Origin: Streptomyces seoulensis
GTDB taxonomy: Bacteria > Actinomycetota > Actinomycetes > Streptomycetales > Streptomycetaceae
Reading direction: 5' to 3'
Length of the DNA stretch: 64,000 nucleotides
NCBI RefSeq assembly: GCF_004328625.1
Contig: NZ_CP032229.1
Location: 2,232,001 to 2,296,000 of the forward strand
Every line of letters begins with the position of its first letter. The first letter of the stretch is position 1. Shown here piece after piece: positions 32,926-42,215 of the stretch. The notes below the pieces were generated by a model that did no database searches, was not told where the DNA came from, and saw only the letters and a program-made list of their open reading frames with translations. Position numbers and translations under genes: made by a program.

Positions 32926-33006
32926 CGGCACCCCTCGCTCCTCGGCACCCCTTCGTCGTCGAAGGACGACTTACGGGTGCCCGCGCCGCACGGGATCAGA
33001 CCGGGC

Positions 33007-33033
33007 CGCCCGGCAGGCTCACCCCGCCGGGCG
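33007..33033 (-). terminator. Possible terminator of the DUF445 gene
   Basis: CGCCCGGC (33007-33014) pairs with GCCGGGCG (33026-33033) just past the DUF445 stop. The eight-base-pair stem is GC-only with an 11-base loop and no T-run. Confidence 0.4.
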
Positions 33034-33038
33034 AGCCG

Positions 33039-34385
33039 TCAGCCGCCGAGCGCCCGCGACACGGTGTAGATGACCAGCCCGGCCAGCGAACCCACCACCG
33101 TGCCGTTGATCCGGATGAACTGGAGGTCGCGCCCGATGTGCGCCTCGATCTTCCGGGTGGTGTGCTCCGCGTCCCAGCCCGCCACCGTCTCGGTGATCAG
33201 GGAGGTGATCTCCTTGCGGTAGCTGGTGACCACGTGGACGGCCGCGCCCTCGACCCAGCGGTCGACCTTGCCCTGCATCTTGGGCTCGGTCGCCAGCCGC
33301 CGCCCCAGCGAGAGCAGCCCGGTCCGCACCCGCAGGCGCAGCTCGCTGTGCTCGTCCTCCGCCGCCGCGACGATCATCGACCGTACGGCGGTCCAGGCGG
33401 ACGCGATCAGGTCCTGCACCTCGTCCCGGGCCAGCACCTCGCGCTTGAGCCGGTCCACCCGTGCCCGGGTCTCGGTGTCGGACTGGAGGTCGGAGGCGAA
33501 GTCGGTGAGGAAGCGGTCCAGGGCGGCGCGCGCGGGGTGCGAGGGCATCTCCCGCATCTCCGTGACGAAGCGCAGCAGTTCCTTGTAGACGCGGTCGCCG
33601 ACCTTGCGGTCCACGAAGCGCGGGGTCCAGCCGGGCGCGCCGCCCTCGATGGCCACCATCACGTCGTCCCGGTGCCGCTCCAGCCACTCGTGGGCGCGGC
33701 CCACCACCAGGTCGACCACGCGCCGGTGGCCGCCGTCGGCCACGATCCGGTCCAGCAGCTTGCCCACGGCCGGTCCGATCTCCCGCGCGTCGGCCCGCCG
33801 GGTGATCGCCTCCCCCACCACCGCCTGCACGTCCGAGTCGCGCAGCACGGTCAGCGCGCCGCGCAGCGCGGTGGCCAGCTCGGCGGTGACCCGGTCGGCG
33901 TTGGCCGGCTCGGCCAGCCAGTCACCGAGCCTGCTGCCGATGCCGACGGCGGCGAGCCGCTGCCGTACGACGTCCTCGGAGAGGAAGTTCTCCCCGACGA
34001 ACTCGCCCAGGGAGACGCCGAGCTGGTCCTTCTTGGTGGGGATGATCGCGGTGTGCGGGATGGGCAGGCCCAGCGGGTGCCGGAACAGCGCGGTGACCGC
34101 GAACCAGTCGGCGAGCGCGCCGACCATCCCGGCCTCGGCGGCCGCCGCGACATAGCCCGTCCAGTGTCCCGCCCCCGCGTGCCCGGCCCAGGTGGCCAGG
34201 GCGTACACGACGGCGACGAACAGCAGCAGTCCGGCCGCCGTGAGCTTCATGCGCCGTACGCCGCGCTGCCGCTCCTCGTCGGCCGCCGTGAAGGCGGTCA
34301 TGGTCCGGTACGAACCGGCCCGCCCGGCAGCCGTCGGCCGGGGGGTGCGGCCCGGCTCCGCCTCTTCCGTTTGCGCGCGTTCCAT
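33039..34385 (-). CDS. DUF445 family membrane protein
   Basis: A 448-residue protein. The first span (KLTAAGLLLFVAVVYALATW) and a second in AAAAEAGMVGALADWFAVTALFRHPLG mark the N-terminus; that second motif with HPLGLPIPHTAIIPTKKDQLG is the DUF445 (YheB-like) signature. A long helical, charged middle follows, and a last hydrophobic segment (INGTVVGSLAGLVIYTVSRAL) ends the protein. The ATG at 34385 is preferred to a GTG at 34418 because GGAG stands nearby. The family's role is not established. Confidence 0.85.
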   Translation of the reverse strand: MERAQTEEAEPGRTPRPTAAGRAGSYRTMTAFTAADEERQRGVRRMKLTAAGLLLFVAVVYALATWAGHAGAGHWTGYVAAAAEAGMVGALADWFAVTALFRHPLGLPIPHTAIIPTKKDQLGVSLGEFVGENFLSEDVVRQRLAAVGIGSRLGDWLAEPANADRVTAELATALRGALTVLRDSDVQAVVGEAITRRADAREIGPAVGKLLDRIVADGGHRRVVDLVVGRAHEWLERHRDDVMVAIEGGAPGWTPRFVDRKVGDRVYKELLRFVTEMREMPSHPARAALDRFLTDFASDLQSDTETRARVDRLKREVLARDEVQDLIASAWTAVRSMIVAAAEDEHSELRLRVRTGLLSLGRRLATEPKMQGKVDRWVEGAAVHVVTSYRKEITSLITETVAGWDAEHTTRKIEAHIGRDLQFIRINGTVVGSLAGLVIYTVSRALGG

Positions 34386-34591
34386 CTCGCTCCGCCCGAT
34401 CGGTGATCCCGCACACACATTGTCCCTTCCCGCCTCGGCAGGGAACGGCGGGGAGGCCCACGGCGTCAGACTGGAGGGGGGCCGGGGCAGGTTCCGGCGA
34501 CCGGGGTGCCCGTCAACTCCGGTCCCCCATATGCCGCATCATGGTGTATTGATCGTCCGGCTTCCCGTCTCCCGAGGAGAACAACGCCAGC

Positions 34592-35923
34592 GTGACCAAG
34601 CGCCACGGTTATGCCCTGCTCAGTGCGTTCGTCGCACTCGTCGTCGCCCTTTCCGTCACCGTCCTCATCAGGTCGGCGGCCGGCGAGGGCACCTCGGGGT
34701 CCACGGCCACGGGCCGGCGCCCCCACGGTTCGTCCGCCGCGCCCGCCTCGGCGGGCACCTGGGTCGGCTCCTGGGCCGCGTCGCCCGTCGGCGCCGAGCC
34801 CGGCACCGAGGCCACCGGCCTCGCGGGCCGCTCGGTGCGCAACGTCGTGCACGCGCACACCGGCGGTACGAGCGCCCGCGTCACCCTGTCGAACCTGTAC
34901 GGCCAGGCGCCGCTGACCATCACTCACGCCTCGGTGGCCCTCTCGGCGGGCCGGGGCACGGCCGCCGCCCGTGCGGAAACGATGCGGCGCCTGACGTTCG
35001 ACGGCTCCTACGCGGTCACCATCCCGGCCGGCGGCCAGGCCGTCAGCGACGCGGTGCGGCTCGTCGTCCCGCACGACCAGGACGTGCTGGTCACCACGTA
35101 CGCCCCCACGCCCTCCGGGCCGGTCACCATCCACCCGCACGCGCGGCAGATCTCGTTCGTGGCGCCCGGTGACCGCACCGAGGAGGCGACGGGCGTCCCG
35201 TACGCCGAGCGGAGCGGGTACTGGCGTTACCTGACCGCGCTGGACGTGCTGAGCAACGAGGCGGACGGCACGGTGGTGGCGTTCGGCGACTCCATAACCG
35301 ACGGCATCACCTCGACCATGGGCGAGAACCGACGCTGGCCGGACGTGCTGGCCTCCCGGCTGCGTTCGGCCGCCGCGAGCGGGGCGGACGTGCCGCGCTA
35401 CTCCGTCGTCAACGAGGGCATCACCGGCAACCAGGTGCTGGCCGACGGGCTGGGCCGGCCCGCCGAGAACCCGAGCGGGCTGTCCCGCTTCGGCCGTGAC
35501 GCGCTGTCCCGGCCCAACGTCAAGGTCGTCGTCATCGACCTCGGCATCAACGACGTCACGCACTCCCGCTCGGCCGCCGACGGCAAGAAGATCACCGACG
35601 GGCTGCGCACCCTGGTCCGGCAGGCGCACGCGCGCGGACTGAAGGTCGTCGGCACCACCCTGACCCCGTTCGGCGGCCACCGGACCTGGACCCCGGCGCT
35701 GGAGCGGATGCGCGAGCAGGTCAACGCGGAGATCCGGGCCGGCGGGGTGTACGACGCGGTCGTCGACTTCGACCGCGCCCTGAAGGACCCCAGCGACCCG
35801 CACCGGATGCTCCCCCGGTACGACTCCGGCGACCACCTGCACCCCAGCGACCTCGGCTTCCACACCATGGCCGAGACCCTGAACCTCTCGCTCCTCAAGG
35901 GCGCCGGACAGGCGGAGCTGTAA
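34592..35923 (+). CDS. Secreted or anchored SGNH/GDSL hydrolase
   Basis: A 443-residue exported esterase/lipase-like enzyme. One N-terminal signal/anchor (ALLSAFVALVVALSVTVLI) is followed by a beta domain (residues 55-215). The SGNH catalytic domain then shows all four blocks: Ser in VVAFGDSITDG, Gly in NEGITGNQV, Asn in DLGINDV and Asp/His in DSGDHLHPSD. The layout matches Streptomyces GDSL proteins acting on acyl or acetyl groups of glycans; the substrate is unknown. GAGGAG lies about 12 bp before the GTG start. Confidence 0.9.
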   Translation: MTKRHGYALLSAFVALVVALSVTVLIRSAAGEGTSGSTATGRRPHGSSAAPASAGTWVGSWAASPVGAEPGTEATGLAGRSVRNVVHAHTGGTSARVTLSNLYGQAPLTITHASVALSAGRGTAAARAETMRRLTFDGSYAVTIPAGGQAVSDAVRLVVPHDQDVLVTTYAPTPSGPVTIHPHARQISFVAPGDRTEEATGVPYAERSGYWRYLTALDVLSNEADGTVVAFGDSITDGITSTMGENRRWPDVLASRLRSAAASGADVPRYSVVNEGITGNQVLADGLGRPAENPSGLSRFGRDALSRPNVKVVVIDLGINDVTHSRSAADGKKITDGLRTLVRQAHARGLKVVGTTLTPFGGHRTWTPALERMREQVNAEIRAGGVYDAVVDFDRALKDPSDPHRMLPRYDSGDHLHPSDLGFHTMAETLNLSLLKGAGQAEL

Positions 35924-35967
35924 CCCCTGGCGGGTACGCGGAAGGGGGCCGGTGAATACTGGCCCCC

Positions 35968-36570
35968 ATGACCCGCTTGATCCTCGCCACCCGTAACGCC
36001 GGAAAGATCACCGAGCTGAGGGCCATCCTGGCCGACGCCGGGCTGCCGCACGAGCTGATCGGTGCCGACGCCTTTCCCGAGATCCCGGACGTCAAGGAGA
36101 CCGGCGTCACCTTCGCGGAGAACGCCCTGCTGAAGGCGCACGCGCTCGCCCAGGCCACCGGGCTTCCGGCTGTCGCCGACGACTCGGGGCTCTGCGTCGA
36201 CGTGCTGAACGGCGCCCCCGGCATCTTCTCCGCCCGCTGGGCCGGCCGGCACGGCGACGACACCGCCAACCTCGATCTGCTGCTCGCCCAGCTCTCCGAC
36301 ATCGCGGACGAGCACCGGGCCGCCCACTTCGCCTGCGCGGCCGCGCTGGCGCTGCCCGACGGCACCGAGCGGGTGGTGGAGGGCCAGCTGCGCGGCACCT
36401 TGCGGCAGGCCCCGGCGGGGAGCGGCGGCTTCGGGTACGACCCGATCCTTCAGCCGGAGGGCGAGAGCCGTACCTGCGCGGAGCTGAGCGCGGACGAGAA
36501 GAACGCCATCAGCCATCGCGGTAAGGCGTTCCGTGCCCTGATCCCGGTGGTGCGGGAGCTGCTGGGCTGA
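35968..36570 (+). CDS. rdgB: RdgB/HAM1 non-canonical purine NTP pyrophosphatase
   Basis: A 200-residue housekeeping enzyme that hydrolyses ITP, dITP and XTP to monophosphates, cleaning the nucleotide pool. The family opening LILATRNAGKITEL is complete, and TFAENALLKAHALA, PAVADDSGLCVDVLNGAPGIFSARWAG and GFGYDPILQPEG hold the metal and base-binding residues. SHRGKAFRAL closes the active site. Length fits exactly. In many actinobacteria it is next to rph; here rph is 9 kb away on the other strand. Confidence 0.95.
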   Translation: MTRLILATRNAGKITELRAILADAGLPHELIGADAFPEIPDVKETGVTFAENALLKAHALAQATGLPAVADDSGLCVDVLNGAPGIFSARWAGRHGDDTANLDLLLAQLSDIADEHRAAHFACAAALALPDGTERVVEGQLRGTLRQAPAGSGGFGYDPILQPEGESRTCAELSADEKNAISHRGKAFRALIPVVRELLG

Positions 36571-36577
36571 ATGCTGG

Positions 36578-36661
36578 TGCGGCCGGAGGGACTCGAACCC
36601 TCACGGGAGTTACCCCACTGGGACCTAAACCCAGCGTGACTGCCAATTCCACCACGGCCGC
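36578..36661 (-). tRNA. tRNA-Leu (anticodon TAG)
   Basis: An 84-nt class II tRNA read on the minus strand. Acceptor GCGGCCG pairs with CGGCCGC, followed by discriminator A. The anticodon stem CTGGG/CCCAG holds loop TTTAGGT, giving anticodon TAG for CTA. A long variable arm follows, then a T loop with TTCGAGT. CCA is not encoded. Confidence 0.96.
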
Positions 36662-36700
36662 CTGCTGCTGCCCGGCCATGCTAGCGGCCGGGCGGCGGCT

Positions 36701-37168
36701 TCAGATGCCCAGATCCTTGATGATCTTCGCCACGTGACCGGTGGCCTTGACGTTGTACAGGGCGCGCTCGACCTTGCCGTCCTCGTCCACGACGACCGTG
36801 GAGCGGATGACACCGGTGACGGTCTTGCCGTAGAGCTTCTTCTCGCCGAAGGCGCCGTACGCCTGAAGGACCTTCTTGTCCGGGTCGGCGAGGAGGGTGA
36901 CCTTGAGGTCCTCCTGCTCACGGAACTTGGCGAGCTTCTCCGGCTTGTCGGGCGAGATGCCGATGACGTCGTACCCGGCGCCGGACAGCAGGGCGAGGTT
37001 GTCGGTGAAGTCGCACGCCTGCTTGGTGCAGCCGGGGGTAAGCGCGGCGGGGTAGAAGTACACGATGGTCTTGCGGCCCTTGTGGTCCGACAGGGACACC
37101 TCGTTCCCGTCGGCGTCGGGCAGGGTGAAGGCGGGGGCAACGTCCCCGGGCTCAAGTCGCTCGCTCAT
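36701..37168 (-). CDS. bcp: Thioredoxin-dependent thiol peroxidase (Bcp/PrxQ)
   Basis: A 155-residue cytosolic peroxiredoxin that reduces organic and hydrogen peroxides with thioredoxin. The peroxidatic Cys is in LTPGCTKQACDF, where the second Cys five residues on is the PrxQ resolving position. Thr and Pro of the TxxC active site and the FxFYPA strand (VYFYPAALTPGC) are present. Length is normal. Confidence 0.95.
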   Translation of the reverse strand: MSERLEPGDVAPAFTLPDADGNEVSLSDHKGRKTIVYFYPAALTPGCTKQACDFTDNLALLSGAGYDVIGISPDKPEKLAKFREQEDLKVTLLADPDKKVLQAYGAFGEKKLYGKTVTGVIRSTVVVDEDGKVERALYNVKATGHVAKIIKDLGI

Positions 37169-37261
37169 CCGCCAAGCCTAACCGGGGGCCCTTGCCGTGC
37201 GGTGTGGCGCAGAGCTGACAGACTGTTCGGAACAGCACCAGGAGATTTCGGAGGCCGTACG

Positions 37262-37609
37262 GTGGCGGAGACGTCGGACACCAGAACACCGGCGCAGATC
37301 GAGGCGGACATCAAGCGCCGTCGTGCTGTGCTGGCCGAGACGCTCGACGAGATCGGGGTGCGGGTGCACCCCAAGACGATCGTCGGGGATGCCAAGGCGA
37401 AGGCCGTCGCCGGCGTCGACCGCGTCTTCGGACGGGCGTACGTCCAGGTCAATCGCGTGATGACCGAGGTGCGGGACCAGTTCGTGGACGACGACGGCGC
37501 GCCCCGCATGGAGCGCGTCGTACCCGCCGCGCTGATCGTCGCCGGGACGGTCGGGCTGATCGTCGCGGGCTCGCGCAAGCGCAAGCACCGGCGTCTGCTC
37601 TCGCGCTAG
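37262..37609 (+). CDS. DUF3618 domain small membrane protein
   Basis: A 115-residue protein. The DUF3618 head (TPAQIEADIKRRRAVLAETLDEIGVRVHPKTI) is followed by a helical middle and a C-terminal span (VVPAALIVAGTVGLIVAG) with the basic tail SRKRKHRRLLSR. The GTG at 37262 has GGAGG eight bases upstream. Related proteins occur across actinobacteria, often near stress genes; function unknown. Confidence 0.82.
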   Translation: MAETSDTRTPAQIEADIKRRRAVLAETLDEIGVRVHPKTIVGDAKAKAVAGVDRVFGRAYVQVNRVMTEVRDQFVDDDGAPRMERVVPAALIVAGTVGLIVAGSRKRKHRRLLSR

Positions 37610-37702
37610 CACGGACCACCTTTCGCGACCGGGTCGCCGCGGCGAGGAGCCGTGGCGACCCGGAGGCGTGTCCGCGCCGCGCGGGCAGGTAGGTTCGGGG
37701 GC

Positions 37703-38062
37703 GTGAGCGCCAACAGAGACGAGCAGAGCACCTCCCAGCACGACAAGCTGCCCATCCGGATGCTGCACGACCGGGTGCTGGTGCGGCAGGAGACCGGTGA
37801 GGGCGAGCGCCGTTCGGGCGGCGGCATCCTGATCCCCGCGACCGCGGCGGTCGGGCGCCGGCTGGCCTGGGCCGCGGTGGTCGCGGTCGGGCAGAACGTC
37901 CGCACCGTGGAGCCCGGCGACCGCGTCCTGTTCGACCCGGAGGACCTGGCCGAGGTCGAGGTCCGGGGCGTGGCGTACGTGCTGATGCGCGAGCGGGACC
38001 TGCACGCGGTGGCCGCGGACCGGTTCGAGGGGTCGGAGGACTCCACCGGGCTGTACCTCTGA
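37703..38062 (+). CDS. GroES-like co-chaperonin family protein
   Basis: A 119-residue variant of GroES. It keeps IRMLHDRVLVRQE, the mobile-loop region as GGGILIPATAAVGRRLA, and the dome end VEPGDRVLFDPEDLAEVEVRGVAYVLMRERDLHAV. The N- and C-terminal extensions and the altered loop differ from the housekeeping GroES, which lies elsewhere beside groEL1. No groEL is next to it. Whether it caps a chaperonin is unknown. Confidence 0.82.
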   Translation: MSANRDEQSTSQHDKLPIRMLHDRVLVRQETGEGERRSGGGILIPATAAVGRRLAWAAVVAVGQNVRTVEPGDRVLFDPEDLAEVEVRGVAYVLMRERDLHAVAADRFEGSEDSTGLYL

Positions 38063-38078
38063 GCCATCGCCGGAACAT

Positions 38079-38120
38079 ACGAGAAGGGGCTGACGACCGT
38101 GGTCGTCAGCCCCTTCTCGT
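38079..38120. terminator. Strong bidirectional terminator between groES-like gene and PBP
   Basis: A 20-base perfect inverted repeat (38079-38098 with 38101-38120) around a two-base centre; realistically an 18 to 19-bp stem with loop CGTG. It sits between convergent stops (38062 and 38129). Confidence 0.85.
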
Positions 38121-38128
38121 GTGCGGTC

Positions 38129-41100
38129 CTACTGGCGCCGGGCCGTCTGCGGGGCGATGAAGCCGCCGGGCAGACCGGTGGTACCGGGGTCGGCGCCGCC
38201 GCCCGTGCCGCCCGTACCGGGCTGGCCGCCGGGGTTACCGCCGCCGGTGGCGCCCCCGTCGGCGGCCCCGCCGTTGGTGGTGGCCGGGCCGCCGCCCGCG
38301 CCGCCGTCGGTGGTGGTGGCACCGCCGCCGCCCGTGGTCGGGTCGGCGGGGGTGGTGCCCTGGGAGGGGGTGCTGCCGCCGTTGCCCTGGCCGCCGTCGG
38401 TGGGCGTGGTGCCCTGGCTCGGGGTGCCGGTGGTGCCGCCGTTGTCCTGGCCCGCGTCGGTGCCGGGCGAGGTGGAGGGGCGGGTGCTGGGCGCGACCAC
38501 GTCGGCGCCGGGCTGGAGTTCCAGGTCGAAGCTCGCGGCGGGCTTGCCGCGCAGCGCGTCCCGCGTGTACTGCGCCCAGATCTCGGTGGGCGGACCGCCA
38601 CCGTTCATCCGGGCCACGCCGAGGGCGCCGTACAGCGGTACGTGCTTGGCGGTGACCGGGTCCTGGCCCATCACGGAGACGACCGTGGCGAGGTCCGGGG
38701 TGTAGCCCGCGAACCAGGCGGCGGTGTCCTCCTCGGCGGTACCGGTCTTGCCCGCGGCCGGACGGCCTGCGGCCTGCGCGGCCGTGGCCGTACCGCCCTC
38801 GACCACGCTCTTCAGCACCGAGGTGGTGGTGTCGGCGGCCTCGCGGGTGACGGCCTGCTTGGTCTGCCGGCCGGGCAGGTCGACCGGGACGTTGTCCTTG
38901 CTGATCTTCTCGATGATCGTGTACGTGCCGTGCCGGCCGTGGTTGGCCAGGGTGGCGTACGCCTCGGTCATCTCCAGCACGCTGGCGTTGGCGGTGCCGA
39001 GCGCGATGGACGGGGACGGGTAGAGGTCGGGGGTGTCGGCCGGGATGCCGAGGTCGATCGCGGTCTGCTTGACCTTGTCACCGGTGACGTCGGCGGCCAT
39101 CTGCGCGTACACCGCGTTGACGGACAGGTCGGTGGCCTTGCGGACGGTGATCTGGCCGTAGGACTTCTGGTCCTCGTTCTCCGGGTTGTACCGGCCGCCG
39201 GACCAGCCCGTCACCAGACGCTTGTTGGTGCCGTCGTAGTACGTGTTGGGCGTGATGCGCTGGCCGTCCTGCGTGCTGGAGGAGTTCTGCACGGCCGAGG
39301 TGAACACGAACGGCTTGAAGGTGGAGCCGACCTGGTAGTCGCCCCGGGTCGCACCGTTGGTGTACTGCTGCACGTAGTCGATGCCGCCGTACATCGCGAC
39401 GATCTTGCCGGTCTTCGGGTCGATCGAGGCGCCGCCCGCGCGGACGTAGGTGTCGGCCTTGCGGTTCTTCTTGTCCAGCTTGGAGATGAGCTGGTCGTCG
39501 ACGGCCTTCACGAAGGCGTCCTGCTTGGGCTTCTGGATGGTGGTCGTGATCCGGTAACCACCCGCGGTCAGCTGGTCCTTGGTGAGGATGTCGTGGCCGA
39601 CCAGGTACTGCTTGACGGCCTCGACCAGATAGCCGCGCTGGCCGGACATGCCGGTGGAGACGGTCTGCTCCTTCGGCATCGGGAACTTCATCCCGGTGCG
39701 CTCGGACTGGCTCAGCCAGCCCTTGGCGACCATGCCGTCCAGCACGTAGTTCCAGCGGGCGAGCGCGGCCGGCTTGTTCTCGGGGTGGGCGACGACGTCG
39801 TACTCGCTGGGCGCGTTGACCAGCGCGGCGAGGTAGGCGGCGCGGCCCGCGTCGAGGTCGATCGCGTCGACGCCGTAGTACGCCTGGGCGGCGGCCTGGA
39901 TGCCGTAGGCGTTGCGGCCGAAGTAGCTGGTGTTGAGGTAGCCCTCGAGGATCTCGTTCTTCGACTTCTCCCGGTCCAGCTTGATCGAGATGAAGAACTC
40001 CTTGGCCTTGCGGGTGACCGTCTGCTCCTGGGCCAGGTAGTAGTTCTTCACGTACTGCTGGGTGATGGTGGAGCCGGACTGCTTGCCCTTGCCGAGGGCG
40101 GTGTTCCAGCCCGCGCGGAGCATCGCCTTGGGGTCGACGGCGGACTCGGTGTAGAAGTCGCGGTCCTCGGCGGCCAGGATGGCGTGCTGGGCGGGCTTGG
40201 CGATCTGGGCGAGGCCCACGTTCTCGCGGTTGACCTCGCCGTCTCGGGCGAGCTGGGAGCCGTCGGCGTAGAGGTAGACGGTGGCCTGCTTGGTGGCCAG
40301 GGCGTTGGCGGCCGGGATCTGGACCATCGAGTAGCCGAGGAACAGCAGCCCGATGACCACGATCACGCACATGACGAAGGTGCCGAGCACCATCCGCCAG
40401 GTGGGGAAGATCCGCCGCCAGCCGGTGCGCTTGGGCCGCTTGGGCTTCTTGCCGCCGCCGTCCCCGGTACCGCCGCCACCCTCGCCGCCGTCGCTGCCGT
40501 TGCCGCTCGCCTGGGGGGTCGCGGTGGGCTCGGACGGGGTGCGGGGCAGGACGCTGGTGGCTCCGGCCGCGGCGGCCGGGGCTGCGGGAGCCGGGGCCAC
40601 GGGGGGCTTGGGCGCGTCGGCGCCGGGCTTGGGGGTGTCGCCGGACCGGGGCGCGTTGACCCGGCGGAGCACCTGCGTGCTCTCGGCGGGCGGCGGCTGG
40701 TCGGCCTTGACGCGCCGGAGCACCTGGGTGCTCTCGGGCGCCTGCTCCGGCTTGGCACCACCGGTACGGGGCTTCGCCGACCCGGCGGGGGCGCTGACCC
40801 GGCGCAGCACCTGGGTGCTCTCGGCGGGCGGGGTGTCCGCCGCCGGGCTCTTGGCCGGCGGGTTCTTCCCCGCGGGGGACTTCTCGGCGGGGGACTTCTC
40901 GGCGGGGGACTTCTCGGCAGTGGACTTCTCGGCGGGGGACTTCTCCGCCGGGGCCTCCTTGGCACCGGACTGCGCGGGCACGGCCGGGGCCTGCGCGCCC
41001 TTGGCACCCTCGGCACCCTCGTCCGGCTTCTCCGCCTCGGGCTTCCCGCCCGTCGCCGGAGAACCCGTCGCCGAAGATCCCGTCGGCCGGGGGGCGTTCG

Positions 41101-41212
41101 GGCTCTTCACCGGTTTCGCCTGCGGTTCCGCTGCTGCGGGCCCCTCAGCCGGCTGAGGTCCCCTCGGTGCCCCGCCCTCGTTCGGCTGCTGCGGCTGCGG
41201 CTCGTCGCTCAT
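38129..41212 (-). CDS. Class A penicillin-binding protein (transglycosylase/transpeptidase)
   Basis: A 1027-residue bifunctional peptidoglycan synthase. The first 280 residues are a disordered cytoplasmic region with AEKSP-type repeats and three STQVLRRV repeats. One span (LGTFVMCVIVVIGLLFLGYSM) follows. The GT51 domain shows AAEDRDFYTESAVDP and GSTITQQYVKNYY, with the catalytic Glu in EDRDF. The transpeptidase shows GSTFKPFVF (SxxK), SVN and KTGTAEED (KTG). A Gly/Thr-rich tail of about 90 residues ends it. An in-frame GTG at 41221 is an equally possible start. Convergent with the groES-like gene. Confidence 0.93.
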   Translation of the reverse strand: MSDEPQPQQPNEGGAPRGPQPAEGPAAAEPQAKPVKSPNAPRPTGSSATGSPATGGKPEAEKPDEGAEGAKGAQAPAVPAQSGAKEAPAEKSPAEKSTAEKSPAEKSPAEKSPAGKNPPAKSPAADTPPAESTQVLRRVSAPAGSAKPRTGGAKPEQAPESTQVLRRVKADQPPPAESTQVLRRVNAPRSGDTPKPGADAPKPPVAPAPAAPAAAAGATSVLPRTPSEPTATPQASGNGSDGGEGGGGTGDGGGKKPKRPKRTGWRRIFPTWRMVLGTFVMCVIVVIGLLFLGYSMVQIPAANALATKQATVYLYADGSQLARDGEVNRENVGLAQIAKPAQHAILAAEDRDFYTESAVDPKAMLRAGWNTALGKGKQSGSTITQQYVKNYYLAQEQTVTRKAKEFFISIKLDREKSKNEILEGYLNTSYFGRNAYGIQAAAQAYYGVDAIDLDAGRAAYLAALVNAPSEYDVVAHPENKPAALARWNYVLDGMVAKGWLSQSERTGMKFPMPKEQTVSTGMSGQRGYLVEAVKQYLVGHDILTKDQLTAGGYRITTTIQKPKQDAFVKAVDDQLISKLDKKNRKADTYVRAGGASIDPKTGKIVAMYGGIDYVQQYTNGATRGDYQVGSTFKPFVFTSAVQNSSSTQDGQRITPNTYYDGTNKRLVTGWSGGRYNPENEDQKSYGQITVRKATDLSVNAVYAQMAADVTGDKVKQTAIDLGIPADTPDLYPSPSIALGTANASVLEMTEAYATLANHGRHGTYTIIEKISKDNVPVDLPGRQTKQAVTREAADTTTSVLKSVVEGGTATAAQAAGRPAAGKTGTAEEDTAAWFAGYTPDLATVVSVMGQDPVTAKHVPLYGALGVARMNGGGPPTEIWAQYTRDALRGKPAASFDLELQPGADVVAPSTRPSTSPGTDAGQDNGGTTGTPSQGTTPTDGGQGNGGSTPSQGTTPADPTTGGGGATTTDGGAGGGPATTNGGAADGGATGGGNPGGQPGTGGTGGGADPGTTGLPGGFIAPQTARRQ

Positions 41213-41414
41213 GTCGTGCACGGACTCCTGTTTCGTCGTACGTTCCCGTACGCCTCGTACGCCTTCTGCGCCCCCTGGTTGAAGACTCTCGCACCTGGTG
41301 AACCGTTCCCGGATTCCGGCACGCTTCGGTCACGGAAAACGCGTGGCCGTTCGCGGGGGCCGGGGGCTAGGCTCCTGCGCTTCGGTGTCGAGCAGTCCGA
41401 GGAGGTGGACCGGC

Positions 41415-42215
41415 GTGGACGCTGGACGGTTGTACGTGGCCGTCGCGGCAGGGGGATTCAGACGGTACGCGACCTACCGCGCGGCCACGGCGGCAGGGGT
41501 GTTCACCAATACCGTCTTCGGTCTGATCATCGTCTGCACCTACCGTGCCCTGTGGGACGCCCGTCCGCACTTGGGCGGATATGACCAGGCGCAGGCCGTG
41601 ACCTACGTATGGCTGGGACAGGCCCTGCTCTCCACGCTGGCGATCGGCGGCGGGGGCGTCGAGGAAGAGTTGATGGAACGCATCCGTACGGGTGACGTGG
41701 CGGTCGATCTCTACCGGCCGGCCGATCTTCAACTGTGGTGGCTCGCGGCCGACCTGGGCCGGGCCTGTTTCCAGCTGCTCGGGCGGGGGGTGCTGCCCTT
41801 CCTCTTCGGGATGCTCTGCTTCCACGCCTATCTGCCCCCGGACGCCGGCACCTGGCTGGCGCTGCTGGTCACGCTGGCGCTGGCGATGCTGGTCGGCTTC
41901 GGCATCCGGTACCTGCTGGCGCTGAGCGCGTTCTGGCTGCTGGACGGCTCGGGGGTGACCCGGATCGCGCAGCTGGCGGGGTATTTCTGCTCCGGGATGC
42001 TGCTCCCGCTGAACGTCTTCCCGGGCACGCTCGGCGAGGTCGTGCGGGCGCTGCCCTGGTCGGCGCTGCTCCAGGCCCCGGCGGACGTGCTGCTGGGCCG
42101 GGCGGACCTGCTGGGGGTCTGGCTGTTCCAGGCCGGATGGGCGGTGGCGCTGCTGGGCGCGGGGCGCCTGCTCCAGTCGGCGGCGACCCGGCGGGTGGTG
42201 GTCCAGGGTGGCTGA
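41415..42215 (+). CDS. ABC-2 type exporter permease, first subunit (DUF990 type)
   Basis: A 266-residue membrane protein with about six spans and the ABC-2 subfamily segment GDVAVDLYRPADLQLWWLAADLGR. The opening FRRYATYRAATAAGVFTNTVFG is typical of actinobacterial three-gene exporters with two unequal permeases. The GTG start at 41415 has GGAGG nine bases upstream. It overlaps the next permease by 8 bp. No regulator is adjacent. Cargo unknown; the adjacent PBP offers no proof of a wall-related cargo. Confidence 0.86.
   Translation: MDAGRLYVAVAAGGFRRYATYRAATAAGVFTNTVFGLIIVCTYRALWDARPHLGGYDQAQAVTYVWLGQALLSTLAIGGGGVEEELMERIRTGDVAVDLYRPADLQLWWLAADLGRACFQLLGRGVLPFLFGMLCFHAYLPPDAGTWLALLVTLALAMLVGFGIRYLLALSAFWLLDGSGVTRIAQLAGYFCSGMLLPLNVFPGTLGEVVRALPWSALLQAPADVLLGRADLLGVWLFQAGWAVALLGAGRLLQSAATRRVVVQGG

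Noticed and set aside
38099..41584. Very long plus-strand frame of 1161 codons
   Set aside because: It is the complement of the PBP gene; the PBP frame has complete GT51 and transpeptidase motifs.
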